Below are positions 13,501 to 25,500 of a stretch of 64,000 bases of DNA, piece after piece. The DNA comes from Burhinus oedicnemus (Eukaryota; Chordata; Aves; Charadriiformes; Burhinidae). Each line of letters starts with the position of its first letter. The first letter of the stretch is position 1. Location: assembly GCA_008921705.1 (NCBI GenBank), contig VFFE01007634.1, positions 1,829,055-1,893,054 on the forward strand, in the 5' to 3' direction. A program made the position numbers and the translations under genes. The notes below the pieces were generated by a model. It did not search any database. It had not been told where the DNA came from and saw only the letters and a program-made list of their open reading frames with translations.

Positions 13501-16500
13501 CCTGCTTGCCTCTGCTTACTATATAGGTATAAATATTTATATAGATTACTTTGACACATCTTATGATCTATATGAGGTGCGAACCTCATGAAGTTCAATA
13601 ATGCCAAGTGCAAGGTCCTGCCCCTGGGTCAGAACAATCCCATGCACAAATACGGGCTGGGCGGAGAATGGATCGAGAGCAGCCCTGAGGAGAGGGACTT
13701 GGGGGTGTTGGTGGCTGAGAAGCTCAACATGAGCCAGCAATGTGCACTCACAGCCCAGAAAGCCAACCACATCCTGGGCTGTGTCAAAAGCAGTGTGGCC
13801 AGCAGCTTGAGCGAGGTGATTCTGCCCCTCTACTCTGCCCTCGTGAGACCCCACCAGGAGTACTGCATCCAGCTCTGGAGCCCCCAACATAAGAAGGACA
13901 TGGACCTATTGGAGCAGGTCCAGAGGAGGGCCATGAAGATGATCAGAGGGCTGGAACACTTCTGCTGTGAGGACAGGCTGAAAGAGTTGGGATTGTTCAG
14001 CCTGGAGAAGAGAAGGCTCTGGGGAGACCTTATAGCATCCTTCCAGTATCTGAAAGGGGCCTACAAGCGAGCTGGAGAGGGACTTTTTACAAGGGCATGT
14101 AGTGATAGGACAAGGGGTGATGGCTTCAAACTGGAAGAGGGTAGATTTAGAACAGATATTAGGAAGAAATTTTTCACTATGAAGGTGGTGAGGCACTGGG
14201 ACAGGTTGCCCAGGGAAGCTGTGGAGGCCCCATCCCTGGCAGTGTTCAAGGCCAGGCTGGATGAGGCTTTGAGCAACCCGGTCTCGTGGGAGGTGTCCCT
14301 GCCCATGGCAGGGGGGTTGGAACTAGATGATCTTTACAGTCCCTTCCAACCTAAACCATTCTATGATAAAACCAAAGGTTAGTGTTTTTCCCATGCGTGA
14401 ACAGTTCTTCTGAGTAGGCTATACATACAGCCTGCGGGTACTGGGTGATTTCTGTCCAATGTGTTTCCAACTTGCATACCTCTCATGTATCATTTGATCA
14501 TTATGCTTCTTTGCTGATTTAATTCTGTTTTTCTTCATTTAGAAAATTCATGAAGTAATGAAGAAGCCAAATATAAGCCCTAAAGTGCGGAACGTTCTGG
14601 AGCAAATGCGTGTCTTTGATAATATTCCAAGAAAAAAAGTAAAGTTTCAGGTATGTTTTAATAGAGATTTGTGGTAATCCATGCAGTGAGCTTAAAAATA
14701 GACTTATCGAGTGCCACTGTCTTTGAACAAAGGTGGGACAAATTGCTTATTTGGGCATTGGTAAATAGATGGTGTAGTAGCTGAGTTTCAAATAGGCAAT
14801 ATTTGTAAAATACAGCTCCTTGCTTAAAAGGACTCTTTGCCATTTTAAATAGGCACTCACCATTCAAGCTTAATCTCCAGGTGGAAGCTTGGGTTTTTTT
14901 AATACCTTTCTTCTTTTCTATTTGCAATTTCTATTGAATATCCAAATTCTTAAACATAAAGGATTCTTATTTCTGTGGCTTTGTTTTTTCCTGGTAAAGG
15001 GAAGATACTGTTTTTGAGAGTTTTCCTGTTGCTCAGTATTCTCACAGAATCTCCCACACTGGATGCTTCACTAAACTTTGCATCACAACCGAAGCAAATT
15101 CCAAATGTTTCATGTGGTATCAGTAAAGAATTACTGACAAGCTGGCCTGCCCCCCACCCCCGGGTTCTGTGCCTCAGATTGTGAGGCTGAGAGAAGATGC
15201 TTCCAAAGTGTTCAAATAGAACCTAACAGAGCTGCGGTGAAATTGCTGCTAGCAAGCTGAAGGTTAGAATACTTCTCTACAAAATTAATGTTCTAAGCAG
15301 GGAAAGTGATACTGTCAAGAAGCCTGTTTCTTTTTGGTAAGATAGTTGCAGTGGAAGATCAAAAGTTTTTGCAGTTCATTGTTCTGATTTACTAATACAG
15401 CTTTCCTGAGATTTTCATTGCAATGCAAATATCTTTACATTAGGTTTTACTTAGAATTCCACATTCCTGAAAGTTGATCTGTTGCTGATAGTGTGAGAAT
15501 ATTATAAGTAGAAATTTAATGCTTTGTTTTGATTTCCAGCAGGAACTCCTGTGATAGCCCCAACAATGTTCAGATGTTTGCATTGAGATATTTGCTTAAA
15601 TTTTACTTTTCTGAAATAAACTAAGCTATCCATTTAGGAGCATGACCATCTGTGCAGTACACAAATAAGACCAGATCCTGAAGGTTTTAACTCCTGGGAA
15701 CGGTCAAAAGGTTTGGTAGGACATTAACATAACCAGCTGTATTGAAAAGCTTGAGGATTATCTTGTCTATATATTTACATCTTCTGGATCACTGTTGGCA
15801 AGGCAATTGAGAGGTATGGTATAGCCTCATAACAGTACGCAGACATTATGTGAAACAATTTAGCAAGGAGGTTTAAGAGATTCATAGAGAGTAAACGTCT
15901 AACAAGACCTTAATCAGAAGTGGTGATTAGATTCTTAAATGAAAAATAAAACCAAGAACCAAATATATGGTAATCAAGAAAAAAATCAGAGATGCACCTT
16001 TTCAGTTATTGTTGTTTTTTTCCTTCACAGAATTGGATGAAGAACAGTTTGAGAATTACTGACAGCACTTTGCAAGACCAGGTGTGGGATATTTTCTCTG
16101 AAGCAACCAGAAACGTAAGTTAAGTTAGTGGTACAACATTGTACAACAGGAGTTCAGTAAAAAATGCTGGAAGGAAAACCTTTCAGACTCCCTTTGTAGA
16201 TGTTAGCAGAAATATTGTCTCCCATTGTTACTATGGATTATGTTATATTGTAACATTCCTAGACTAAATTGTTAATTTGTGGAATACACTGTTGCTGAAA
16301 TAGTTGTGCATACTGGGCAGGTTGTGATTAAACACTTGGACACAGTGACACAATTGTGACAGGATAATCAGAAGGCTAATTTAACTTTATTCTATGCTAT
16401 TAGTACATAGGAAAAGGAAAAGCACTACCTTTCTATTTGGTTCCAATCTTCTACCACACACTAAGAAGGAATAAAACAAGGTCTTTTCAGAAATTTATTG

Positions 16501-19500
16501 GCTTCAAATTAATGTGTATTGGAGGGGGAAATTAACAGCACCTACTTTAACTATTTTATTAGTGGAGAGAGATGAGATCCTCCAGTTTGTGGTGCAAATT
16601 CCTCCCACTTCTGTGTCCAAATTGTGACTCGCACTAACCTTTTTTCTCAGCGCCTTATTCTTTGCTATTTCACTACTAGCCTAGCATGTTTTGGTAGGGT
16701 GTTGTTTTGATTGTTTGTTTACATCTATTACTGAAATGAGAAGGCTATTACAGCAGCTTACTTCTCTGTAGATGTAAAGATTGCTCTCCCTCCCCCAGCT
16801 TCTTTTGAGGAAGAGCGCAGGCATAGCTTTGACATTAATCCCTTTTGATAATGCTTAATTTTCCTAATTTGATGATTCCAGTTACAGCTATTTGTAGTTT
16901 TTCTGAAGAATCCAAATATAAGAGCCAGGAAGGAAAGAGATAAATTTTTCTAAAGGATATGAACATAACATAAACTCTGCGCACTGAATTTCAAGTACAT
17001 TGTCTTACTGGAACATTAATTTTGTGTCGATACAACTTCATTAAAGCCATAAGCACTTCCCTCTTGATTTAAACTGATGTTTTTAAAAAATAAATCTTGA
17101 ATCTGAACAGTTATCTTATTTAAACACAAGTAAACAATTTAAATTTTCCATAGAATATAGCATTAAAGTAAAATATCTAGCACAACTTTCTTGCTCAGAT
17201 CATTTCAATACACCTTTAAGAGTTCTAAAAACATCTCAAGATAGTCTTTCTAATACATACCTTGAAGTGTATGTACTCAAAGGAAGTTCTTAAGTGGAAT
17301 TCACATTTAACTGAAATTACTGTTTACAAAAACACGTTGGTATTAAGTTGCTTGTATAAACATGTATTCTCTTTCTAAATAGCCACATTAACATTTCAGT
17401 AATTGTATTTCATTTGTAATTATTAAAATTAAAGTTTAAAGATAAAAATGTTCATTAATGTATTAATTCTTCTACAATAAAATTACTATAAGCCTAGGAA
17501 CATTAAAAGAAAACCAAATATGTTAAAGTGAGAAAAATACAATTAAAACAACCTGCACTGCCTTTGCTGACATCATGCAATAATAGTTTGTTGTCCCAGA
17601 CATATCCCAGGACAGCGAACTGGATCGCAAAGCTAAGATTATTACTCAAGGGCTGTATATTTGAAAATAGGTTCTGTATCTTGCTGTAATATGCTGTATT
17701 TTTGTCTGCGTAAAACAAAGAGTTGTCTCTGCCTTAATTACATTTAGCAAATATGTTAAAAAATACATTGACAATTATTTGAAATGGAAATTATATATGT
17801 TGTAAGATAACATTTCTTTTGTGATGTTAAGGTAATTAGCATTTAGTCTGTTAAGTGAAAAGAAGAATCAGCCACACTATTTAGTGCTATTTCTCAGGTA
17901 ACTGGTGTCACCACGTGTAAGCAATTTAATTGAATTCAGGATATTAGTGTTCTTCATGAATGATTTAGTAGAGAAAAGTAGAAGAAGAGAAAGTTGCAAT
18001 GTCAAAAAAAGCATGTAAACATTGTAATAATCTGTCTTTGAACAAAAGATTTCAAGTGAAAAAGGACAAGACAAACCACAACAGAAGGAAGAGGGGCAGT
18101 CTGCAGAAACTGGGGAAAAAGCAATGGCAGAAGAAAATGGAATTACAGATGATAAAATTGAGAGGAAAAAGAATAAGAGAGAACGAAAAGAAGACAGACA
18201 AAAGAACAAAAAGAAAGAGAAAAAAGACTTGAAATTAGAAAACCAGTCAGAAGTAAAAAAGAGTAAAAAGTCCAAAAAAGGAAAGGAGACCTTGGAGAAT
18301 GAATTTGAAATAAATGGAAATGGCCATCAGAGTGAAATAGAAGAGGAAACAAATGTAAAGAAACGCAAACATAAACATGCAGAAGGTATCCATCCTACAC
18401 CTTATATTCTTGTTTGTTTTCAAGATGCTTTTTCCCAATGCCTTCAAGCTCAATAATCTATTTAGTAGAATTTTTTAAGTAGTAAGTTACGTATACAAAT
18501 TAGATTATTTTTTAACACTGTGGTTTCACAGTCTGAACTTCTTAGTAAATACAAACTCGTGTTACAAGAACAGAAATTTTAAGTTATATCAGAACTTTTC
18601 CTCTGGTTTTATAATTTTTTGTGTACGTTTATACAATTCCATCTTTAGATGAACCTCATATCACAACAAAGAGAATGAAAACTGAAGACATTTCAGAAGA
18701 CATGGAAACAGAAAACACCAATGGCAACGAAGAAAATGTGGGAACAGATAAAGGTATTCTTAACGGGGGAGTTTAGATAGTTACAAAACTGTTCTGCAAA
18801 AGACCTAGTGCAGAATATAAATACAGTGCTTTTGCAGCAAGCCGTTAAATAAATTGTGCCTCAGTATACATATACATATGTGTATTCGGTATACATATCC
18901 GTTCCAGAGTAAGTAGCCTGTGCTACACTTAACACCTGATGCTGTATTCTCATTTTTTCCGTCTGCTGTGCTGGCAACCTTTGGCTACACTTGTTTTCAC
19001 TAGGCAGTGAGGAATTTGGCATGTTAATTTCGCCACAGTAGGTCTCTTCCCTTCTGCCATGCACATTAGCTAACACAGAGGAAAAAGGGTAACAGCTCTC
19101 TCATCTTTTTGTATTTCTTATATCCCAGTTTTGCTCAGTGAATCATAAATTGGACTTCAGCTGTGTTTGGCTTAGTTTATGCTTAGATAAACCTACTTAT
19201 GCCTATCATCCAACACACTATTACTGTTGGGGAATGTCTGTGCTTGAACATACAGGTTATTTATTTGGAAACTACCAATTAATGACCTCTGGAGAGGGTA
19301 CTGTGTGAAATTCACTACCTGTGCTCTAAGGGTGAGGAGACAGGATCTTCCCAACTATTCCCGTATTATGTAAGAGTTGCTGCTTAATAGCTGAAGCACA
19401 GAAGTTAAGAAAAAGCAATCCTGACCCAAGTTGCTCAGGTAGTATATTGGTTCTTCATGTCTATCTTACGATAATCTTCAGAAACAGCCTACCTGACTTT

Positions 19501-20203
19501 ATGCTTAAGACACCCTGCTGTTGTAGGTTCAGTAAGATAACAATGAACTGTTGTGGTAGCTGAGCTGGTTCCAAAATTTGGAGATTGAAGGCTGGTTCCC
19601 ACTAGAGAAGATGACCTGGAAATACCTGATTTTACTAATGATGTTGTACACCTAATTATTTTCTAGGCAAATTCAACTGGAAAGGAACCATCAAAGCTGT
19701 TCTAAAACAGGCTCCAGACAATGAAATTTCAATTAAAAAACTAAGAAAAAAGGTACTGTACAGCATGGTTTTTTAATCTCCTTTGGTCTTGTGCATTTCT
19801 TTCTGTAATGCTTAAGTTCATAAAATCCTGCCCCATATAAGCAAAAACTGTTTGACATTATTCAACAGAGTATCAGTTGACAGAATGTCAACTGAAGGAC
19901 ATGTTCTTTATTGCTTACTGGGGTACAGAAGAAATTCAGTGCTAATTCTGCAAAGGAATAATAGCATAATAGATTCCATGCTACTTTTAATACATTAACA
20001 TGAATGTATTATTGCTTAAAGTGGAATCATCTTTACTAACTCAAAACCGTTCCTCTGTCTTTGTGCAGGTCATAGCTCAGTATTATGCAGTAGCTGGTGA
20101 ACATCACAAATCAGAAGAGGATATTTTAGTCATATTTAATAAGAAAGTGAATAACAATCCCAAATTTAAAGTTTTAAAGGACAAAGTTAAACTCCTGAAA
20201 TAA
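10569..20203 (+). CDS. LYAR: LYAR, cell growth-regulating nucleolar protein (complete, 363 residues)
   Basis: Eight coding exons join in phase: 10569-10690, 11648-11762, 14543-14650, 16031-16114, 18049-18385, 18649-18753, 19667-19752 and 20069-20203 (TAA), 1092 bases in all. The N-terminus carries the paired LYAR zinc fingers, C6-C9-H21-C25 and C33-C36-H48-C51. The middle, mostly exon 5, is extremely lysine-rich with nuclear and nucleolar targeting motifs ([19 protein letters not shown]). The last two exons encode the conserved C-terminal domain ([19 protein letters not shown] ... LKDKVKLLK). Human LYAR has 379 residues, so the length fits. Known roles are pre-rRNA processing and ribosome biogenesis in the nucleolus, and globin gene regulation in red cells. 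The start ATG is in a fair context (CCAACATGG). A TTTCTAG acceptor near 10500 implies a spliced 5' UTR from the CpG island. The exon 5 acceptor (CAAAAG at 18043-18048) is the least certain border. It was chosen because it keeps phase; the alternative CAAG at 18053-18056 does not. Confidence 0.95.
11825..12790 (-). repeat. Ancient CR1/L3-like LINE, antisense, in a LYAR intron
   Basis: The plus strand carries a decayed but continuous series of words from the antisense of old amniote CR1 elements. They run in order: 'ccttttgtttgtttt', 'ccctagttcttccatatg', 'ctctgttccaggctgaaaag', 'acaagaactgttcaagat', 'atatgttgaacagca' and finally 'agatcacctttatcc'. That order matches a single element lying on the minus strand, with its 3' part at the left. 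Many substitutions and small indels show great age. It lies in the LYAR intron 11763-14542, with a much younger CR1 to its right in the opposite orientation. Open frames over it (12002-12310, 12531-12746) are not genes. Confidence 0.75.
13577..14370 (+). mobile_element. CR1 LINE, 5'-truncated, sense to LYAR, RT frame still open
   Basis: A well-preserved 3' portion of a chicken-repeat-1 retrotransposon. The frame from 13588 is open for 264 codons and shows the C-terminal CR1 reverse-transcriptase sequence ([61 protein letters not shown]). It is followed by the typical CR1 3' region, 'gttggaactagatgatcttt' and 'ccattctatgat'. At 14282-14290 the usual element reads GTC TAG TGG; here it is GTC TCG TGG, so the normal stop is lost and translation would continue to 14382. 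The element is truncated at its 5' end, as most CR1 copies are, so it lacks the endonuclease and most of the RT and cannot move by itself. It lies in the LYAR intron between the second and third coding exons. Confidence 0.92.
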
Positions 20204-20554
20204 GAGTTTGCATACTTTTAATAATCTTTGCATTTTAATCTTGCAGAGTGAGTCAAATTCTTCTGTCAGCTGTACAAATACCATGCATTGGTCTCAAATT
20301 GTGTATGTGAAAGCAGAATTTAACTTTTAAGGCTGGATTCCTCCTCTTTTTCTAGATTTATCACAGAACATTTTCAGATATTTTATTTTTTGATTTTATG
20401 GAAAATGTATATTTTTTGGTAAAAGCCTACTGTATTAAAATTCTTCCAGTAATGGATATATTTTATAGGCATGAATGTTGATCAGGTTGTGTGGCTTTTT
20501 GCAGAAACTATTGTAAGAGCAAATAGGATTTTCATAGTCAAAAAGCCACCATGG

Positions 20555-20560
20555 AATAAA
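20555..20560 (+). other. Candidate LYAR poly(A) signal
   Basis: AATAAA lies 352 bases after the LYAR stop codon and is the first clean hexamer downstream. If used, the 3' UTR would end before the LTR-like repeat at about 20645. Further AATAAA words follow at about 21117 and 21166, so longer forms that include the repeat are possible. Confidence 0.4.
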
Positions 20561-20644
20561 TGTTTTGTTATGCTAAAGTTCAAAATGGTGTGACTGATAA
20601 TCTCCTTTACGCACTGTAGCTAGTATATGCAGGCTTTAATAACC

Positions 20645-20957
20645 TGTTAATTTTGTGTTACGAAATGCCTGGGTTGGTTGTCCAGCCCATCCCAACCACA
20701 GATCGTGGATTCTCCCCCGTCCCCTGGCCGATGCCCATTTATATACCATGATGTCTATGGTACGGAATATTCCGTTGGTCATTCCGCTGTTCTGTTTATG
20801 CTCCTTCTCAGCTTCTATGGGAAGCTGAAAAAAGTCCTTGACATCACTTAGCAACAACTAAGACAATATGCATTATTGACATTCCTCTCATACCAAATCT
20901 GAAAACACAGCAACTGCTAGAAAGAAAATTAACTCTGTCTCAGCTGAAACCAGGACA
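20645..20957 (+). repeat. Avian ERV LTR-like dispersed repeat
   Basis: The segment contains words I recognise from a repeat found many times in bird genomes: 'gaaatgcctgggttgg', 'tgctccttctcagcttct', 'gggaagctgaaaaaagtcct', 'cttagcaacaacta' and the closing 'agaaagaaaattaactc' to 'gaaaccaggaca'. The terminal CA and the layout suggest a solo long terminal repeat of an endogenous retrovirus, but I cannot name the family or confirm a target-site duplication. No retroviral gene is present beside it. It lies about 440 bases after the LYAR stop and could supply an alternative 3' end. Confidence 0.6.
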
Positions 20958-22029
20958 TAATTCAAGTGTCTGTCAAGTTTGTGTATGTAATATTGTGCAC
21001 TCAGTGGAAATCTAAAGACTGAGTTACCAGTATATGCATAGCTACTGAATGTTTTAATTAGTAATGCAACTGATTTTAGTATAAGTGGTCACATGGACTA
21101 AAAATTGACTGATGAAATAAATTACTTTAAAACAGCACCTTAAATATAATAAATCTTGCCACTTTGATTGTATAATAAATCCATAAATTATACAAAATTT
21201 GAAGAGGCTTTTATATTGCAGTCACCAAAACAATTTAGGCAGGCCAGAAATCTTACACATATGAAGTTTATAGGGTTTTAATCAAATGCAAAATACTTCC
21301 AGATAGGGAGTTTCTTACCATCAAGTAATCTGTTAAAAACAGTGATAGAAAGCCAGTGAAAATTTCTTGCAGTAGACAGTATGGTGTTTTGGAAAAATGC
21401 GTGGTGATTTGAAGCAGATACACTTTTATAAATAAAACTCCATAATTAAAATACCTGAATTTATAGAAATATTGAATATATTAAAAGTATAAATATGAAA
21501 AAATTAACTGTCTGATACACTGGGTCCAGTTTTTCTGAGTACATATTTGTCTTGATTATTATAAAAGTTGTAATAAAAATACCTAATAAATTTAAGATCT
21601 CTTCAATAAGAGTTTGTTGTTAATTCATTAAAATGGCTTTGGAGATAAATAGAATAAAATTTATTTACAGACATGGAGAATCTTTGAGAAATTGTTTGAA
21701 CATGTTTCAAAAGCTTAGATTTTGTTTTTTTGTTTTTAATTTAGGAAAGGACATATAAAAGACTAAATCCTTGTCAGTGAAACAAATTAATACAGTGCGT
21801 TTAATCTTTTCACTGTATTTATTTTACAACAAATACTGTTACATTAAGATCCTAAATAGGATTTACTGTAATTGTTACAGGTTTTAATTTTTTTGTTTAG
21901 AATTCCTTCTAAATTATGCCATTCTCTTATACTTTTCATTTTCCATTGTTGTTGACCACAACATGCGTTTGACACATCTAGAAACTACATTTGCTGAGCT
22001 TTTGCTGATGATATCCTAAGTTCTTGTGA

Positions 22030-22390
22030 TGACAGCAGCAGTTACGGGTGTAGTCAGCAGCTGCTCTGCTCTTGCGTGGACGATTCTGTGCCATGCCTCC
22101 ATCCTCTTCCTCCTACCCTCAAACTAGGGTCTGACCTCTCTTTCTATCCTACACTTCAAAACGCTAGTTCCACGTCCATGAGCCAGGATTGTCTTCCTGC
22201 TGTCTGCCTTCGCTCTCATCAGCCAGCGGGTTGCAGCTGCCCAGCTGTGGGAGCGCATTGCATCGCTCAGGTCAGTCTCTGGACAGGGCGGCAGAAGCGC
22301 TGTCTGCCCACTGAGTTGTGGAGTAGCACTACTGGCCATACCACTGTTGGCAACCGGCATTACCCACATGTTTTTTCAATAAAGGCCTAC
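22030..22390. other. GC-richer block of unknown nature
   Basis: This block stands out from its AT-rich surroundings. It is open on the plus strand from 22076 (134 codons) and on the minus strand from 22369 (81 codons). Neither translation resembles a protein I know, and both are rich in Ser, Cys or Ala without domain pattern. It may be an old repeat, a regulatory element or part of an unrecognised transcript. Confidence 0.25.
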
Positions 22391-22511
22391 TGTTTTCTTG
22401 ATGTGCTCATGAACTCATCAGCTGCATCTTTTTTCTTTTTCAAACTGGTAGAGGCAGTTTGGATTATTTATGCTACGTGATTAAAAATAAATATTCACAG
22501 CAAATTCTTAC

Positions 22512-25500
22512 CTTGGGGTGTTGCAAGTTACCTTTCACAGCTTGGGTGAATGACGGTTTCTGCTCATGAAAACAACCAGCATTTTCTAATCTGCAGACCA
22601 AGAAGCTGATCTGTATCAGATGGAAACAATCAAGAGCGTAAAAGAACCTTTGAAGTTATACAACAGTTCTTTTTATTCAGTCTAACAGATAACCAGATAC
22701 TTACTTTGTTTGTGTCATTGCAAGTTCTGGTTTCTGACACTGAAGGTTTACTTCAGTGATCACTACAGGCATCTCTGAAGCAAAGCAAGGGGCTAAATGT
22801 TTAGAAACACCACACCAGTTTAAAGCTGAAAATAAGGAATATCAAATCAACAGTAAGCAGATGAGCTATCTGAGTAGGATTTGATCTTGGCATTTTTTCC
22901 TGCGGTAACTTGTAATTCTTAATGGTTTGAACGCCTGACTTCCCCAGTGCAATGCCATGGTTGTGCTCATAGTGCCTACATGGGGTAGTAAATGTGACTT
23001 CTAGACCTTCTTCTTCCCTTCTCTGTGTAAAGGGCAAAGCAGCACCAGCTGCCATTCAGTATTTTCCTAATGATTTGGCAGACATAGAGCAAATTAATAC
23101 CTCTTTATTGATGGTCACTAGCAAGAGTATTTTAAGTCCTGTTATAATTACAGTAGTATTACTTCATACACCATTATAGTAGTATTACCTTTTCCTAGTC
23201 TGCTGGCAGCAGGGAGAGCAATGTGCTTTGTAGGTGTATTTTTCTTTCTGAATGTTCCTGGAAGTACTGCAGTATGGTAGATGAGTCTATCTAATTATAG
23301 ATGACTTCAAGTGCTATTGAAGTCCATGCCTAGTAGCATTATTGACATGCAGCTCTGCAGTAAAAAAAAAAAAAACAAAAAACTCTGTTTTCATTAGACG
23401 ATTAATAGATTCCTCAGAGGACTGAAATTGGCTTTTCCACTTACAATACAGTTGAGCTTTAATTTACTGCTTGCAACTAATGATGTCTCGATCAGATTGA
23501 AGTTACCCTGTTCTTTAAAACTCCCAATTCAGTGGTAACGATTTCAGAGGGAGGCATAATCCTTTGCAGACTGTTCAGAATATTTAATGAAGACAGAAAA
23601 AACAGTAAGACCTATCTATTTCTGGTGATTGATCAGCATATTTACCAGTATTTTTTTAAATCACATGGATCTGTTACAGTGAAGTTGGGTACCTTGGATA
23701 CTCTTTTGTTTTTAAGTGCGGCAGGGGGGTGTACAACCTTAAGATTTACCAAATGCAAGAGGGCAACAGTATCATTTTACCTGATTGCATTCAGAGAGAG
23801 AGCATGTAATGTTTAAAAATTATTGTTCCAGACAGTGTAAGAGAACAGCAAGGCACAACTCACAGTGGTCGTGGCAACTTGCTGAGCGTCTGCTTGTAGT
23901 TTAATTAATATGTTCATTAAGCATTATTACCTGATCCCAGCTTCTAGGTCAGATGATTAAATTGACTGAAAAGCTCTTAAGTCCTCATTTGAGTGACTTC
24001 GGGGTCTGTCACCTTAACAACAAATGACAGGACTGAGATCCATCCATGCACGCATGCATTTGAAGAAGGAAGACCTAGCTCCCAGTAACTGCAGTGGTTC
24101 TGGGTGTTGTGCATATGCTGATTGCATGACTGCCATCCTTCCCTTTTGTGCTATCTTTGATCATCTAAATTGACTACTGCAAGCCATTGCCACTGATGCC
24201 AGGTTTGATGCCCACGGAAATTTAGCTGACATGATCCACAACTGACGTTTTAAATACATTTGACAACAGGCACATGATGAAACAGAAAGTTCATCATCTT
24301 TGATGTAGGTTCTCAGCAGCAAAGTCCATTCATTTGGGTTATGCACGGACAGGAAAGTTGCGGGTGCCTTCATCAAGCACGCTATAGACCTCCTGTTCAA
24401 AAATATATATAAAGTACAGAATATTTAAAAGAATGTCATGACAGTACTAAGTAGCCGTTTATTTTATCCTTTTTTTCTGACAGAGCAGCTGTGATACTGG
24501 ACTTCCTTTTAACAGCATGCCAGTGTACTGGGTTTGTGTTGCCATAGAGGACTTTATCTGCTGAACCACTGAGTTCATTTCTTGTAGCATTTGGTCGTGA
24601 AGCTGTCAAAAACACATCTGAGAAATTAGTCCAGTTCTGTATATCCAGCAAAATCTATCACACATCGCAGTCATCATAATAAACCCAAAACCAAACCCAA
24701 CAGCAAAACAGAGACCACTGATCTGTTGCAGACCCTCAAAATCAAAATTACTAACATTTCCATTTTTTACTCTGCTATCTTTCTAATTCTAACAGACCTT
24801 ATGTTTTGGTACATGAATTGCTGTGCAGTTCAGATAATGTTAGTATTACGCAGGTCATTAAAGTGAGACTTCAGTGTTTGAACATTAAACAAAAAAACCC
24901 TGATGACCTGCAGCAGCTCTTCAAGTTCTTTAGACCAGGTATTTTTAAAGCATCATCACTCTTCCCACTATTTTTTTTTCTGTGCTTTCAGGACAAAGGG
25001 GCATTGCTTCATGTTGATTCTGCAGTGTGGCAGAATCATGCGGCTGATGCACATGCATGTGTTGTTGTGTTTTTCTTATTTGCAATTAACCAACAGTAAT
25101 ATTCAGAAAGAGACTTTACTATCTTGTAGCTGCCACTCTAGATTCTGAGGAAAAGAGAGGGAGCCCTGCCAAACTTTTGCAGAGGCAGAAAAGCTACTGT
25201 AAAATCACATAACTTAAAAAAAGGAGATAAAGTAGCACAAGCGTCAATTCTATTTTTGTGCATTTCCTTGTTAAGTTGCATGAATTTATACCATTGAAGC
25301 TAGTATTTTAATGTAGTTTGTACAGATAGATCTCAATAAATGAGAATGTAAATAAAGTTCCAATTTTACTAGCAAGAGCTGGGTATTTAGAGTGTTATAG
25401 TATGAAAAAAAGTCATAATATTAAATATTTACTTTGTAACTGCATATTTTACACTTGTTCTGTTTCAAATTGAGATGTGAAAACAGATAAAATCAATGTT

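Noticed and set aside
17877..18453. Minus-strand frames rich in F, S and L opposite LYAR exon 5
   Set aside because: They are the antisense shadow of the lysine-rich LYAR exon (AAA/AAG codons read as TTT/CTT).
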